A DNA stretch of 64,000 nucleotides, from positions 3,040,227 to 3,104,226 of the forward strand of contig OY759261.1 of NCBI GenBank assembly GCA_963662155.1, read 5' to 3'. Of the stretch, positions 1 through 11,516 are shown in pieces. Positions within the stretch are counted from its first letter, which is position 1; each line of letters starts with the position of its first letter. Position numbers and translations under genes: made by a program. Source of the stretch: Lamellibrachia columna. Taxonomy: Eukaryota > Annelida > Polychaeta > Sabellida > Siboglinidae. The notes under the pieces are model-generated. The model made no database searches, had not been told where the DNA came from, and saw only the letters and a list, made by a program, of their open reading frames with translations.

Positions 1-798
1 TTTTCACCGAGACTGTGGCGGAAACCATCATAAACCTGTGTTCACCGAGACAGTGGCGGAAACCATCATGAACTTGTTTTCACCGAGACAGTGGCAGAAA
101 CCATCATAAACCTGCTTTCACTGAGACAGTGGCAGAAACCATCATAAACCTGTTTTCACTGAGACAGTGGCAGAAACCATCATAAACCTGTTTTCACTGA
201 GACAGTGGCAGAAACCATCATAAACCTGTTTTCACCGAGACTGTGGCGGAAACCATCATAAAGCTGTGTTCACCGAGACAGTGGCGGAAACCATCATGAA
301 CTTGTTTTCACCGAGACAGTGGCAGAAACCATCATAAACCTGTTTTCACTGAGACAGTGGCAGAAAACATCATAAACCTGTTTTCACTGAGACAGTGGCA
401 GAAACCATCATAAACCTGTGTTCACTGAGACAGTGGCGGAAACCATCATAAACCTGCTTTCACTGAGACAGTGGCGGAAACCATCATAAACCTGTTTTCA
501 CTGAGACAGTGGCAGAAACCATCATAAACCTATTTTCACTGAGACAGTGGCGGAAACCATCATAAACCTGTTTTCACCGAGACAATGGCGGAAACCATCA
601 TAAACCTGTGTTCACCGAGACAGTGGCGGAAACCATCATAAACCTGTTTTCACCGAGACAGTGGCAGAAACCATCATAAACATGTTTTCACCAAGACAGT
701 GGTGGAAACCATCATAAACCTGTGTTCACCGAGACAGTGGCAGAAACCATCATTAACCTGTTTTCACCGAGACAGTGGCAGAAACCATCATAAACCTG
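1..798. repeat. 38-bp minisatellite, about 21 copies
   Basis: Tandem units of 38 bp run from the window edge; signature ttcaccgagacagtgg. Variants include cc/ct in caccgag/cactgag and gcgg/gcag. The array continues beyond the window. A single unexpanded copy lies at about 42759-42806 in the third duplicon copy. Confidence 0.97.
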
Positions 799-1323
799 CT
801 GGTGGAAACAGGCAGAAAGTGTGAGAAACTTCCAAAAGCTGTCTCACATAAACTACAAGATGTGAAACAGTACATTTAACTATCAAGGCCTATTCAAGCT
901 ATGGAGACACAGGTAGGAGGTTACATTTAACATTCTGCATTGATTCTCACACATTTTGGTGACAAAATTTGTCTAAATGTGTGATAAAAAGTCAGTTGTA
1001 CAGCTATGTACAGTGTATTTGAAAGCAAGTATTCTGTTCGGCCTCATGATTCTGTTCCTCACTGGCACAGGGGGTACACAATGGTGGCGCCACATGCTGG
1101 ACTGGCAACCAACTAAGTTTGAGTCATTGTTTTGATACTACACGACAGATGGCGATATCATTTACATTGGATGACAGATTCTCATTTGGTTCTAAAGTTC
1201 TAAATGTTCTTTGATAATTTGAATTCCACACAGTCTGCCTTGCTACCATTGAGTAAAGATATCAACTGCCGGAGTATGCCAATCATCATTTCATGAAAAT
1301 AAATAGTTATTATTAGGACAGCT

Positions 1324-1362
1324 TGTGTGTGTGTGTGTGTGTGTGCGTGCACGCGTGCGCGC
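1324..1362. repeat. (GT)n/(GC)n microsatellite
   Basis: Alternating purine-pyrimidine run of gt dinucleotides passing into gtgcacgcgtgcgcgc, a potential Z-DNA tract. It is absent from the matching place in copies B and C, where only a short gtgtg remains. Confidence 0.9.
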
Positions 1363-1585
1363 AGCACCACTGACCTGTCAATCACTCACAGGAGTGGTAG
1401 CTTTGTTGCTGCCTCGACCCTGCAGCAACTGGTGATCATGTGATGACTGTTTAACTTCATTTTCATACATCACATAATTAGTTTACCTGTAGTTACTTAC
1501 CTTGATCGTTGACGACTGAGGTCAAGTGACTCCTGTATGCTGACAATGAGTGATATAACTTAGTGCTGTTTGCTGGCGAACAAGA

Positions 1586-1594
1586 CAGGTGAGT
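1586..1594 (+). promoter_or_regulatory. Conserved 5' splice-site consensus in duplicon
   Basis: The string acag then gtgagttt fits the metazoan 5' splice site (CAG followed by GTGAGT). It is kept at 17946-17954 in copy B and 43586-43594 in copy C. No coding exon is visible upstream, so a non-coding exon or chance are both possible. Confidence 0.35.
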
Positions 1595-2568
1595 TTAAAG
1601 GTGTCTATTAGTTAGCTAAAGTTCTGTTACCTCTGCACTGCCAAGTGTTTAGTTATCAGGCTGGGCGAGTCATGCACCACTCAGATAGGGAGTTGATTTA
1701 CAGCTAAAGTTGTGACGTGACGTCCACTAGGCGAATGCTGCCAAAACAGGCTGAAGAGGCTTTCATTTGAGACATGTTAGAATTAAAAGACCTACTGGGT
1801 ACATAAATTAAAAAGTATAAAAACATCAAATATCAAACTATACAATATTATTATTTTGTGTGGTACCATTTATGTTTGTCAACAAAAATGTCATTATGCC
1901 AAAACAAAATTTTACTCGACTGATCAAGTCGTAACACGCCATGGTCTACCGACATGCTCGTGGGTGCTCCATTTCAAGCATGTTTTAACACTGGTTCCTT
2001 ATTGGCTAGTGTGCTGAATGACGTATAATTTTTAAGGGAATTCATTCCAGCGTCACATTGTAATCTTCACTTCATAAATCACTACCACTGTAACTTAAGA
2101 CACCATTATTTCAATTACCTACTTTTGTATGAAAAAAACCTGTTTTCTTTACAGCTACATACGTCTGAGGATATTTTATGTTCAGGAACCAGTCTATATA
2201 ACATTGAGACAGCAATCTGTCGGTGTGAGATGAAATTTACACACCCCTGAATCTTCACCCTCGGGTGAATATTTCATATGAAATGAAAATAAACATCCCA
2301 AGTGTGGATTTCATGATGGATTATTCACCCCGTTTGTCAAATTTGCAAATGTGTATATTAGCTTAATTTATAATGCGTACAGTTGGAATAAGAGTTTTAA
2401 ATAAACAACTATTTGAAAAGGTATTGTTTTTGGTAAAATCAACATCACAGTATCTTAAGATATGTTAGTAATCACAGGTTACTTACTGAAAATATTAATT
2501 ACAGCATTACAAATTTAGAAAATTTGCAGTGTATTTTTCTGCATGGTTTTATTTGGTATAACAAGGTA

Positions 2569-3716
2569 CAGTCGAGCCACGTTATAACGCGGTGGTCGGG
2601 GTCCACGATTTCGGACCGCGCTGTACGCGAGGCGCGTTAGGTGTTCTGATATCTGCCACCAGGGAGCTACTAAACAACAGCGATTGCCGCCCGCTGCACC
2701 AAACCCAAGAACACTGTGTGCTTGCAGCACTGTCTTATACGCCAATATGCAGTTTATGGAACTTATTAAACAAGTATACTAGCATCAACGTGTATTATTT
2801 TTAAATGTCACACCCTGTTGATTCTTGAACTGAATAAAACGTACGTAAACCGTTATGGAATAGATCTACTACGATGATGATCTATTGGACCAATAGTCCT
2901 ACGAATCGAAAATAATAACCTGGACCTGAGCAGCAGAAAACGTATATGATTTGACAAACGTAGTATGTAAGGTGATAAAACACAGAAAACGTATATGATT
3001 TGACAAACGTAGCATGTAAGGTGATAAAACACAGAAAACGTATATGATTTGACAAACGTAGCATGTAAGGTGATAAAACACAGAAAACGTATATGATTTG
3101 ACAAACGTAGTACGTAAGGTGATAAAACACAGAAAATGACAATAGGTAGAATTAATAATTGTTTCACTTCATCTCTCAACCGATCTCGACCAAAGCATAA
3201 ATTTATTACGCACCACTTAACATCGATTCATCGTTTCATGTGCGGATGACGAATTCGTATTTTCGCGCACCGTTAGAGCCTTGGGTTAGGAATTTGGCAT
3301 GTTGGTTTCGCGTCGCAAACACGATTAAATTTACAATGTAATGGAAGCATGTCATTTCACCCAAGTGTTATGTTGGTATTGCATACTAAATGCATTTAAA
3401 ACTGTTTATCTGATTCTTACGCCAGGCGTATTTGTGAATCTCGATTGCAATTTACAAACCGTCAAAGCGAAGCCAGTGACAGCGATTGATGTCGGCGGCA
3501 GCGCAAAGTAAACAACACGTTGATACTCGTTCATTGACATTATTCACTTAATGTTTCTTGAGAATTGTCAAAGCAATTCTTAGTAGGTTTAAGCAGGCCC
3601 ATTTGGCGTTTCCCTGGGCAGCAGAAAATCGGGGTCCACGCCCAACCGCGTTATATCCGAATCCACGTAATAACGGGGCGCGTAATAACGGGGCACATAA
3701 TAACGAGGCGCGACTG
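2569..3716. mobile_element. Pogo/Tigger-like non-autonomous DNA transposon (MITE)
   Basis: The 1,148-bp element starts CAGTCGAGCCACGTTATAAC and ends, read on the - strand, CAGTCGCGCCTCGTTATTA, so its termini are inverted repeats. It is flanked by TA on both sides (2567-2568 and 3717-3718). In duplicon copy C the same spot (about 44636) is an empty site with a single TA, and copy B is also empty (about 19575). TA duplication and CAGT-type ends fit the pogo/Tigger branch of Tc1/mariner; no transposase remains. Near the right end a 13-bp module (cgtaataacgggg-like) is repeated. A rearranged inverted relative lies at 20220-20563. Confidence 0.8.
2936..3134. repeat. 49-bp tandem repeat, 4 copies, inside the MITE
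   Basis: Units recur at 2941, 2990, 3039 and 3088 (signature cgtatatgatttgacaaac), exactly 49 bp apart. The related copy at 20220-20563 lacks the array, so the expansion is local to this element. Confidence 0.95.
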
Positions 3717-3718
3717 TA

Positions 3719-6039
3719 TGTACAAAACAGAACTACCTACGTCCACTAAGAACATATAATTAATTGGGGGTGGTAAATATTTCATAGAGGGAGTGCTGTT
3801 AGTTAGCTAACTGCTGCGTAGTGACCCTCAGTGGTGTGGTAATTAGAATGTGAGACCCTTAACCGAGAAGACCGAGGTTCAAATGTCTTGTTGTCATGTT
3901 GAACCTTGGACACCTTTGTTCACTCAAGTTTAGTTCACTCAGCTTTAGACATTACCTGCAGGCCTCGACACTAACACTGGCCCCGTGGCATGGCGCCCCT
4001 TTTTAAGGCTGTTGGGACAATTTTTTTTCTATTTTCTTCTAAGTACTATATTCCATTCGAGAAAAAATCAGGGACAGTAAACTTTGTGTGGGCCAATAAC
4101 TTTTGAAACCTACTGGCCTGCTGGACTACTGGCTACAAAAGCTTAATGTCAAGGCCTGATCTGAACCTGGGGTAGAGAGGGCACTTCCATTGGTAGGCAG
4201 TATTACTCTAGATGCAGGATTATATACTGTGTTCTGCTATTCATCTTCATGTTATTTTTTTTTTAGAAATGTGTGCACATTCTAAAAGTTGCACCTGACC
4301 ATATATGACCACCCCCTTTGCTGTCGTGCAATATATTGTGCGACCTGTTTTAAAAGGTTAACAACAACAAAATTTCATCTTTAGATTTGAATTTAATTTC
4401 AAGTACACATGTTTGATTGCAACTTTAGGTACGGCTATGAGGGGAGATTTGGTTTTCCTTTTACAAAGGGAATATAAAATCACAGACTTTATCCTCAATA
4501 CCTGTTCTGACCTGTTTGTATTACTGGCCAGTGTACTGTGCATTCCATTTGTATGACATCCTGTGGAGATTCTAGCTGACAACAGTCACTAGCTAGAGGC
4601 TATTGATAGTAGGCTGTACAGCCAGTCATTGTAGGCACCAGTCATTATTGAGTCAGTAGACTACAGTCAGTGTATTCACTGTCACCAGGCACCAGTAGTG
4701 ATACAATGAAAGGCTGCTCACTCAGGCATCGAATAGGACAAAAGAAACTATACACAATGCACTGTTCAGTCACTGAAACTTGATATGATGATGAGATGAT
4801 TAGCCATAACCATGGTAAAGGTAAATATTATGAGCTTTCAAACTGCCAGCTGAAACCACCTGGTGTTCCTCCAGGCCAACACCTACATGTTTCTTTATTC
4901 AAATATAAGTAGGTAATTCATATACTGGTTTATATAGCTGTTTATTTAAGGAAACAATAAGAAAGTTAATGCACTTGATAAACATTTTCATGAAAACAAT
5001 AAGAAGTATGTGGTAATGGAAATTGTTAAGACATTCATGTTTCATCAAGTGCTGTGACTTGTAAATTATGTCTTGAGTTGTGTTGGTTCAGATTCATCTC
5101 TGACCATTTGACATCTAAGCTATCCATTTGTCAATTGACATCACTCAACATTTTAAAACAAAGCCCTGTCATATCACACCATAGGTTTATCCCTGTGTGA
5201 AAATTAACCAACTAAAATTATCATTCAACATGTACACTTAATAGCAATTAATAGCTTTAAAGCGAAACAAGTCATGGTTTTGGGCTATGCACCTAAAAGA
5301 GATAATAAAAAATAACCACGTGCAGCTAAACTCAAGAATATCACGCCAGTGGTTTACTCAGAATGTGTTCTAAAAGTTGGATGTTCCAGTCATTTCTCCG
5401 GTTGACTGAGGGCTGATATGTTAACCAGTGCAATCGATAAGCGCATTCGCAGTTCTATGCAATTGGGGTAACTGAGACTACTTGTGACGTATTAAGTGAG
5501 GTCACAGAACCAACGCAGTCTCAAACAAACGTTCTGTTTTGAAACAAAGAGGACTAGTAAACAAATGCCAAAATATGTGACATCAGTTGAGTTTGGACGC
5601 AAACAGCATGGCCATATCCTATTGGCAGGTATAGAAATACGTGTACACAGATATATTTTCATTTCGATTGCTAGACTGTGACACTCGTGACGTAGGGTTA
5701 TCTAGCAGTCTGGCGCAGCCCAAGAAATTAAGATGCTGTGTGTTCAACAAGGGTTTTCCAGTAAACCACTGGCGTGATATTCTTAATTGTAGTTGGAAAT
5801 GGTTATGTTTTAGTAACTCTTATAGGTGCATAGGCCCATAACCATGACTTTGTTTCCTTTTATACAGCAAAAATAGCAGTGCCCAATATTCAAACTTATT
5901 GATAGTTGACATGGATAGAATTTAGTCAAAAATTATTGGAAGCCAGCCCGACCCCCACTTTGCTAAAATCTAGAGGGCCGCCACCAAAACTGGGAGCAAA
6001 AACAGGTTGCATGGAAAAAAGCCAGGTAATATAAATTAA

Positions 6040-6040
<1 letters not shown>
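3719..6040. other. Duplicon copy A, part 2 (non-coding)
   Basis: Non-coding DNA matched in order by 19575-20816 and 28895-31380 (copy B), and by parts of 44640-46508 and 48597-48720 (copy C). It contains a SINE at 3826-3892. The stretch 5110-5870 aligns well with 29130-29606 plus 31035-31260. No supportable coding region; short open frames show no recognisable domain. Confidence 0.8.
3826..3892 (+). mobile_element. tRNA-Lys-derived SINE fragment
   Basis: The segment resembles a tRNA body: a D-arm-like tggtaattagaa, an anticodon-loop-like cccttaacc (CTT, lysine) and a B-box-like aggttcaaatg. It is degraded, and the same sequence with actcttaatc recurs at 19640-19706. Presence in two duplicon copies suggests it predates that duplication. 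Confidence 0.6.
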
Positions 6041-6093
<53 letters not shown>

Positions 6094-6097
6094 TATG

Positions 6098-6129
<32 letters not shown>

Positions 6130-6132
6130 TAT
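6041..6132. repeat. (TG)n/(TA)n microsatellite
   Basis: A gtgtgt run passes into a long imperfect tata tract immediately left of a long-TIR MITE. Copies B (31370-31385) and C (49396-49448) also have TA tracts here, of different length. Confidence 0.95.
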
Positions 6133-6134
6133 CG

Positions 6135-6686
6135 ACAGTCAACATTCCCGGAATTACCAATCTGAAACGGAATTTATGATTTGGTGTGGAATCACTGAAT
6201 TTTACATGAAATAATATTCAAAACAACAATGATTGAATAGCAGTTTTATCAATTACCCAATATACATATATAAATAACCGCTCCCCTAACTATTTATACT
6301 AGGTTGAGACAAAGCCCAGCCACCCCCTGTCTGACAGGGGTCTCAACCTCCCATCTCCCACTTGTTTGGGCCAACCTTGATCTCATTTCCCACCTATTTG
6401 AGGATATTATCCCACCATTTTAAGACCTGCCTCCCACTTCCTGCCACACCACAGTCACTAGGCAAAAAAAGGAAAACAATCCCCACTCACTTAGACACTT
6501 GATACAATTCATCAATGTTTTGTGTCTCCTGGATGGTGGTTCTAGAAGACTAGCATTACAAAGCCAGTGAGTTAAAAATTGCCATTCAATCATTGTTATA
6601 TTGAATATTATTTCATGTAAAATTAAGTGATTCCAAGTCAAATCGCAAATTCTGTTTCAGATTGGTAATTTCAGGAAATCTGTCTG
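6135..6686. mobile_element. Long-TIR MITE, copy 1
   Basis: About 105 bp at 6135-6240 reappears inverted at 6580-6686 (shared strings gaattaccaatctgaaac and tttacatgaaataatattc). The two arms enclose about 340 bp of non-coding DNA. The element occupies the same place in all three duplicon copies (31386-31727 with a truncated left arm; 49449-49952 complete), so it predates the duplication. Superfamily not determined. Confidence 0.8.
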
Positions 6687-6732
6687 TTCATATATGAATT
6701 TATGTTATATGGCTTTTTTGATGTAAAAACAA

Positions 6733-6957
6733 ATTTTGTCCTAGTATGTTCTGTCAGGTGACATTTTGTCCTGCTACATTCTGTCATGTGACATTTTGTC
6801 CTGTTGTGTTCTATCTGGTGACATTTTGTCCTGGAAAGTTCTGTCAGGTGAAATTTTGTCCTAGCATGTTCTATCAAGTGACATTTTGTCCTGGTATGTT
6901 CTGTCTGGTGACGTTTTGTTCTGTTATGTTTTACCAGGTGACTTTCTGTCCTGGTAC
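6733..6957. repeat. 30-bp minisatellite, about 7.5 copies
   Basis: Units of 30 bp around attttgtcctggtatgttct. This is the simple, monomeric version of the array that in copy B has grown into 60-bp and 90-bp higher-order repeats (31770-32958). Open frames on both strands are artefacts of a 30-bp period. Confidence 0.95.
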
Positions 6958-7162
6958 GACGATCATCAATCAGTTTGGCAAAACCAATGATCAATTATGA
7001 AAATCAAACTTCCCAACACTGCCTATAATATAACAATGTAGATCAGTGGAAAAGACCTATGGCTGCCTTTTCTCCCTGTCCAACGCTGGGTAACTCAGCT
7101 AGTTATTAAGGTATCAGTAATCAAATTTGTAACTAAAGATGTCTTTCATTATTGTATTCAAA

Positions 7163-7214
<52 letters not shown>

Positions 7215-7572
7215 CCTCTCCACCTATGAAGACACCTCCAAACACATTCAAACAAGCATTGCATGCACACACATGCACACGCACGCACACACACGCACGC
7301 AAACACACGCACACAGATTTAAGGAAAACAAGCTAGGGAAATAATGGATGTAGTGCCAGTTGAGATAAATTCCTTAAAGCATTACCTAAATCTTTTCAAC
7401 AAACATAACTTTATTTAGGTAAATCTAGAAGAAGATTATATTAGTCATTTATGCAGAACAACATCGCAAGTCAGTATAGAGTGAAATAGGCCACATTAAT
7501 GACAGTTTATTAATCACATACCAACAACCGTGTATGTTTGTACTTTCAGTTTTACGTTCATTAGTACACAAT
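6958..7572. other. Duplicon copy A, part 3
   Basis: Non-coding DNA matched by 32959-33555 in copy B, including an ACGC/CA-rich microsatellite zone at 7162-7316 that is shorter in copy B (33188-33300). The match stops where the LINE 3' end begins at about 7573. Confidence 0.85.
7162..7316. repeat. (CGCA)n and (CA)n microsatellites
   Basis: A pure acgc tetranucleotide run at 7162-7215 is followed, after about 45 bp of unique sequence, by an imperfect acac/cgca tract at 7261-7316. Confidence 0.95.
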
Positions 7573-7850
7573 TATTACTTACTTTTACTTAATCCTCTTT
7601 GCTCAAGGTAGAGCCTAGGGCTGAAACGACTCTTTTCCAATGCACACTGTTATTTGCTGTTTTCTTCATTTCTTTCCAGGTGGTTCCATGTTTCTTTACT
7701 TCCTCGTCTGTTGATCTCCTCCAAGTAGTTTTGGGTCTGCCTGTTCTTTTTCTTTGTGGATTCCAGTTTAAGGCCTGTCTCGTAACATTGTTGGTTTGTT
7801 TTCGGAGGGTGTGTCCTATCCTAGTCCATTTTCTTCTTGCAACCTCTCTC

Positions 7851-8090
7851 CTGATGCTGTGTTGGTCTGTCCTCCTGATGCTGTGTTGGTCTGTCCTCCT
7901 GATGCTGTGTTGGTCTGTCCTCCTGATGCTGTGTTGGTCTGTCCTCCTGATGCTGTGTTGGTCTGTCCTCCTGATGCTGTGTTGGTCTGTCCTCCTGATG
8001 CTGTGTTGGTCTGTCCTCCTGATGCTGTGTTGGTCTGTCCTCCTGATCCTGTGTTGGTCTGTCCTCCTGATGCTGTGTTGGTCTGTCCTC
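7851..8090 (-). repeat. 24-bp array in LINE ORF (RRTDQHSI x10)
   Basis: Ten exact or near-exact 24-bp units (ctgatgctgtgttggtctgt on +) encode an 8-residue repeat. The reading frame is preserved. The flanks contain AGGAG one unit apart, consistent with slippage between short direct repeats. Confidence 0.95.
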
Positions 8091-8426
8091 CTCCAGATTT
8101 CTCTGTTTGTGGTTTTATGTTGCCATTTCATTTTCAGGATGTATCTCAGACATTTGTTAATGAATGTTTGTAGCATTCGGGTTGTTGTCTTGGTTACTCT
8201 CCGTGTCTCAGAGCCATATAGCAGCACACTTTTCACATTGGTGTTGAAGATTCTGATCTTGTTTCGTGTTAAGAAAGATGATGTGTTCCACACTGTCTTT
8301 AAAATGCTGAATGCCTGCCTGGCCTTTCCAATCCTGTTTTTGACATCTTCATCTGTTCCTCCTTTGTCTGTCACTACACTTCCCAGAGATGTGAATGTGT
8401 TGTCCTCCTCTATATCTTTTCCCTTC

Positions 8427-9634
8427 AGCTGTGCCTTGGCTTGTTGTGTACTGTTCACCTTTAGTACCTCAGTTTGTTGTGTACTGTTCACCTTCAGCTG
8501 TACCTCAGCTTGTTGTGTACTGTTCACCTTCAGCTGTACCTCAGCTTGTTGTGTACTGTTCACCTTCAGCTGTACCTCAGCTTGTTGTGTACTGTTCACC
8601 TTCAGCTGTACCTTAGCTTGTTGTGTACTGTTCACCTTCAGCTGTACCTCAGCTTGTTGTGTACTGTTCACCTTCAGCTGTACCTTAGCTTGTTGTGTAC
8701 TGTTCACCTTCAGCTGTACCTTAGCTTGTTGTGTACTGTTCACCTTCAGCTGTACCTCAGCTTGTTGTGTACTGTTCACCTTCAGCTGTACCTCAGCTTG
8801 TTGTGTACTGTTCACCTTCAGCTGTACCTTAGCTTGTTGTGTACTGTTCACCTTCAGCTGTGCCTCAGCTTGTTGTGTACTGTTCACCTTTAGCTGTACC
8901 TTAGCTTGTGTACTGTTCACCTTCAGCTGTACCTCAGCTTGTTGTGTACTGTTCACCTTCAGCTGTACCTTAGCTTGTTGTGTACTGTTCACCTTCAGCT
9001 GTACCTCAGCTTGTTGTGTATTGTTCACCTTCAGCTGTACCTCAGCTTGTTGTGTACTGTTCACCTTCAGCTGTACCTTAGCTTGTTGTGTACTGTTCAC
9101 CTTCAGCTGTACCTCAGCTTGTTGTGTACTGTTCACCTTCAGCTGTACCTTAGCTTGTTGTGTACTGTTCACCTTCAGCTGTACCTTAGCTTGTTGTGTA
9201 CTGTTCACCTTCAGCTGTGCCTCAGCTTGTTGTGTACTGTTCACCTTTAGCTGTACCTTAGCTTGTTGTGTACTGTTCACCTTCAGCTGTACCTCAGCTT
9301 GTTGTGTACTGTTCACCTTCAGCTGTACCTTAGCTTGTTGTGTACTGTTCACCTTCAGCTGTGCCTCAGCTTGTTGTGTACTGTTCACCTTAGCTTGTTG
9401 TGTACTGTTCACCTTTAGCTGTACCTTAGCTTGTTGTGTACTGTTCACCTTTAGCTGTACCTCAGCTTGTTGTGTACTGTTCACCTTCAGCTGTGCCTCA
9501 GCTTGTTGTGTACTGTTCACCTTCAGCTGTACCTCAGCTTGTTGTGTACTGTTCACCTTCAGCTGTACCTCAGCTTGTTGTGTACTGTTCACCTTCAGCT
9601 GTACCTTAGCTTGTTGTGTACTGTTCACCTTTAG
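8427..9634 (-). repeat. 36-bp array in LINE ORF (KVNSTQQAEVQL, about 34 copies)
   Basis: Units of 36 bp (ttgttgtgtactgttcacct on +) encode a 12-residue repeat. Three units carry deletions, and all are multiples of 3, so the frame stays open. The native codons for Leu-Lys-Val and Leu-Lys-Gly at the array ends (GCTRAAGG) are the short repeats that flank one unit. Confidence 0.96.
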
Positions 9635-10392
9635 CAGTTTTGTTTTCTGTATGTTTATTTTCAAGCTTGTCTTTTCTGCTTCCTGCGTCAATTTGCTGGG
9701 CTTCTTTTGTATTTGTTTTTGTGTATGTGATAGTAGGCATATGTCATCTGCAAAATCTAGATCATCCAACTGTTTAGTGAATGTCCAATGGATGCCATTT
9801 TGATCCTGTTTAACAGTCTCTCTCATTATCCAGCCTATCACCATGATAAAAATTAATGGTGATAGGATGCACCCCTGTCTTACACCAGTCTTTACTTCAA
9901 ATGTCTCAGACAGTTTTCCATTATGGATAACTTGGCGGGTGGAGTTTTCGTACATCTGCTGGATTAGTGTCACAAACTTTGCTGGTATTCCATAATGGTG
10001 CAGCAACATCCAGATAACGTTACTGTCTACACTATCAAAAGCTTTCTCAAAGTCTATGAAATTAATATGTAGGGGTGACTGCCACTCAATTGATAGTTCT
10101 ATGATTATTCTCAGTGAAGCAGTATGGTCAGTGCATGATTTGTTTTTCCGAAAACCAGCTTGTTCCTCGCATAGCTTTTCATCCAGTGCTCCTTTCATTC
10201 TGTCCAATAGTATGTGTGTGAAGACTTTACTTGGTACTGATAGGAGTGTGATTCCTCTCCAGTTCTTGCACATTCCCAAGTCACCTTTCTTTGGCTGTTT
10301 TACAAGGTATCCATTTTTTCCATTCTGTTGGGATTTTCTCTTGATCATCAGGAATAGATGGTGCAACATATCTGTTGTTGTTATCGGGTCTG

Positions 10393-11516
10393 CTTTCAGA
10401 GCCTCTGGTGGTATGCCATCTGGTCCTGGTGTCTTTCAGAGCCTCTGGTGGTATGCCGTCTGGTCCTGGTGTCTTTCAGAGCCTCTGGTGGTATGCCGTC
10501 TGGTCCTGGTGTCTTTCGGAGCCTCTGGTGGTATGCCGTCTGGTCCTGGTGTCTTTCGGAGCCTCTGGTGGTATGCCGTCTGGTCCTGGTGTCTTTCGGA
10601 GCCTCTGGTGGTATGCCGTCTGGTCCTGGTGTCTTTCAGAGCCTCTGGTGGTAGGCCGTCTGGTCCTGGTGTCTTTCAGAGCCTCAGGTGGTATGCCGTC
10701 TTGTCCTGGTGTCTTTCAGAGCGTCTGGTGGTATGCCGTCTGGTCCTGGCGTCTTTCGGAGCCTCTGGTGGTAGGCCGTCTGGTCCTGGCGTCTTTCGGA
10801 GCCTCTGGTGGTAGGCCATCTGGTCCTGGCGTCTTTCAGAGCCTCTGGTGGTATGCAGTCTGGTCCTGGCGTCTTTCGGAGCCTCTGGTGGTATGCCGTC
10901 TGGTCCTGGCGTCTTTCGGAGCCTCTGGTGGTATGCCGTCTGGTCCTGGTGTCTTTCAGAGCCTCTGGTGGTAGGCCGTCTGGTCCTGGCATCTTTCAGA
11001 GCCTCTGGTGGTATGCCGTCTGGTCGTGGCGTCTTTCAGAGCCTCTGGTGGTATGCCGTCTGGTCCTGGCGTCTTTCGGAGCCTCTGGTGGTATGCCGTC
11101 TGGTCCTGGTGTCTTTCAGAGCCTCTGGTGGTATGCCGTCTGGTCCTGGTGTCTTTCAGAGCCTCTGGTGGTAGGCCGTCTGGTCCTGGCATCTTTCAGA
11201 GCCTCTGGTGGTATGCCGTCTGGTCCTGGCGTCTTTCAGAGCCTCTGGTGGTAGGCCGTCTGGTCCTGGTGTCTTTCGGAGCCTCTGGTGGTAGGCCGTC
11301 TGGTCCTGGCATCTTTCAGAGCCTCTGATGGTATGCCGTCTGGTCCTGGTATCTTTCGGAGCCTCTAGTGGTATGCCGTCTGGTCCTGGCGTCTTTCAGA
11401 GCCTCTGGTGGTAGGCCGTCTGGTCCTGGTGTCTTTCGGAGCCTCTAGTGGTAGGCCGTCTGGTCCTGGCGTCTTTCAGAGCCTCTGGTGGTAGGCCGTC
11501 TGGTCCTGGTGTCTTT
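10393..11516 (-). repeat. 40-bp array in LINE ORF, about 28 copies
   Basis: Units of 40 bp (signature gcctctggtggtatgccgtc on +) amplify the codons around PGPDGLPPEALK. Because 40 is not divisible by 3, successive units are read in rotating frames, and the RT frame is lost. Both unexpanded flanks survive: GGAAAGACACC upstream and TGAAAGCAGACC downstream. Confidence 0.96.

Larger units (their letters stand above)
799..2566. other. Duplicon copy A, part 1 (non-coding)
   Basis: Unique-looking non-coding DNA that recurs in the same order and orientation at 17339-19570 and about 42830-44640. I see no coding region. It contains a CA/GT microsatellite, a single unit of the sequence amplified in copy B (1614-1711), and a consensus 5' splice-site string at 1586-1594 shared by all three copies. 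Confidence 0.85.

Noticed and set aside
7599..9803. 734-codon open frame on the + strand opposite the LINE
   Set aside because: It is the antisense reading of the two in-frame arrays and matches no protein pattern. The - strand has the reverse-transcriptase motifs.
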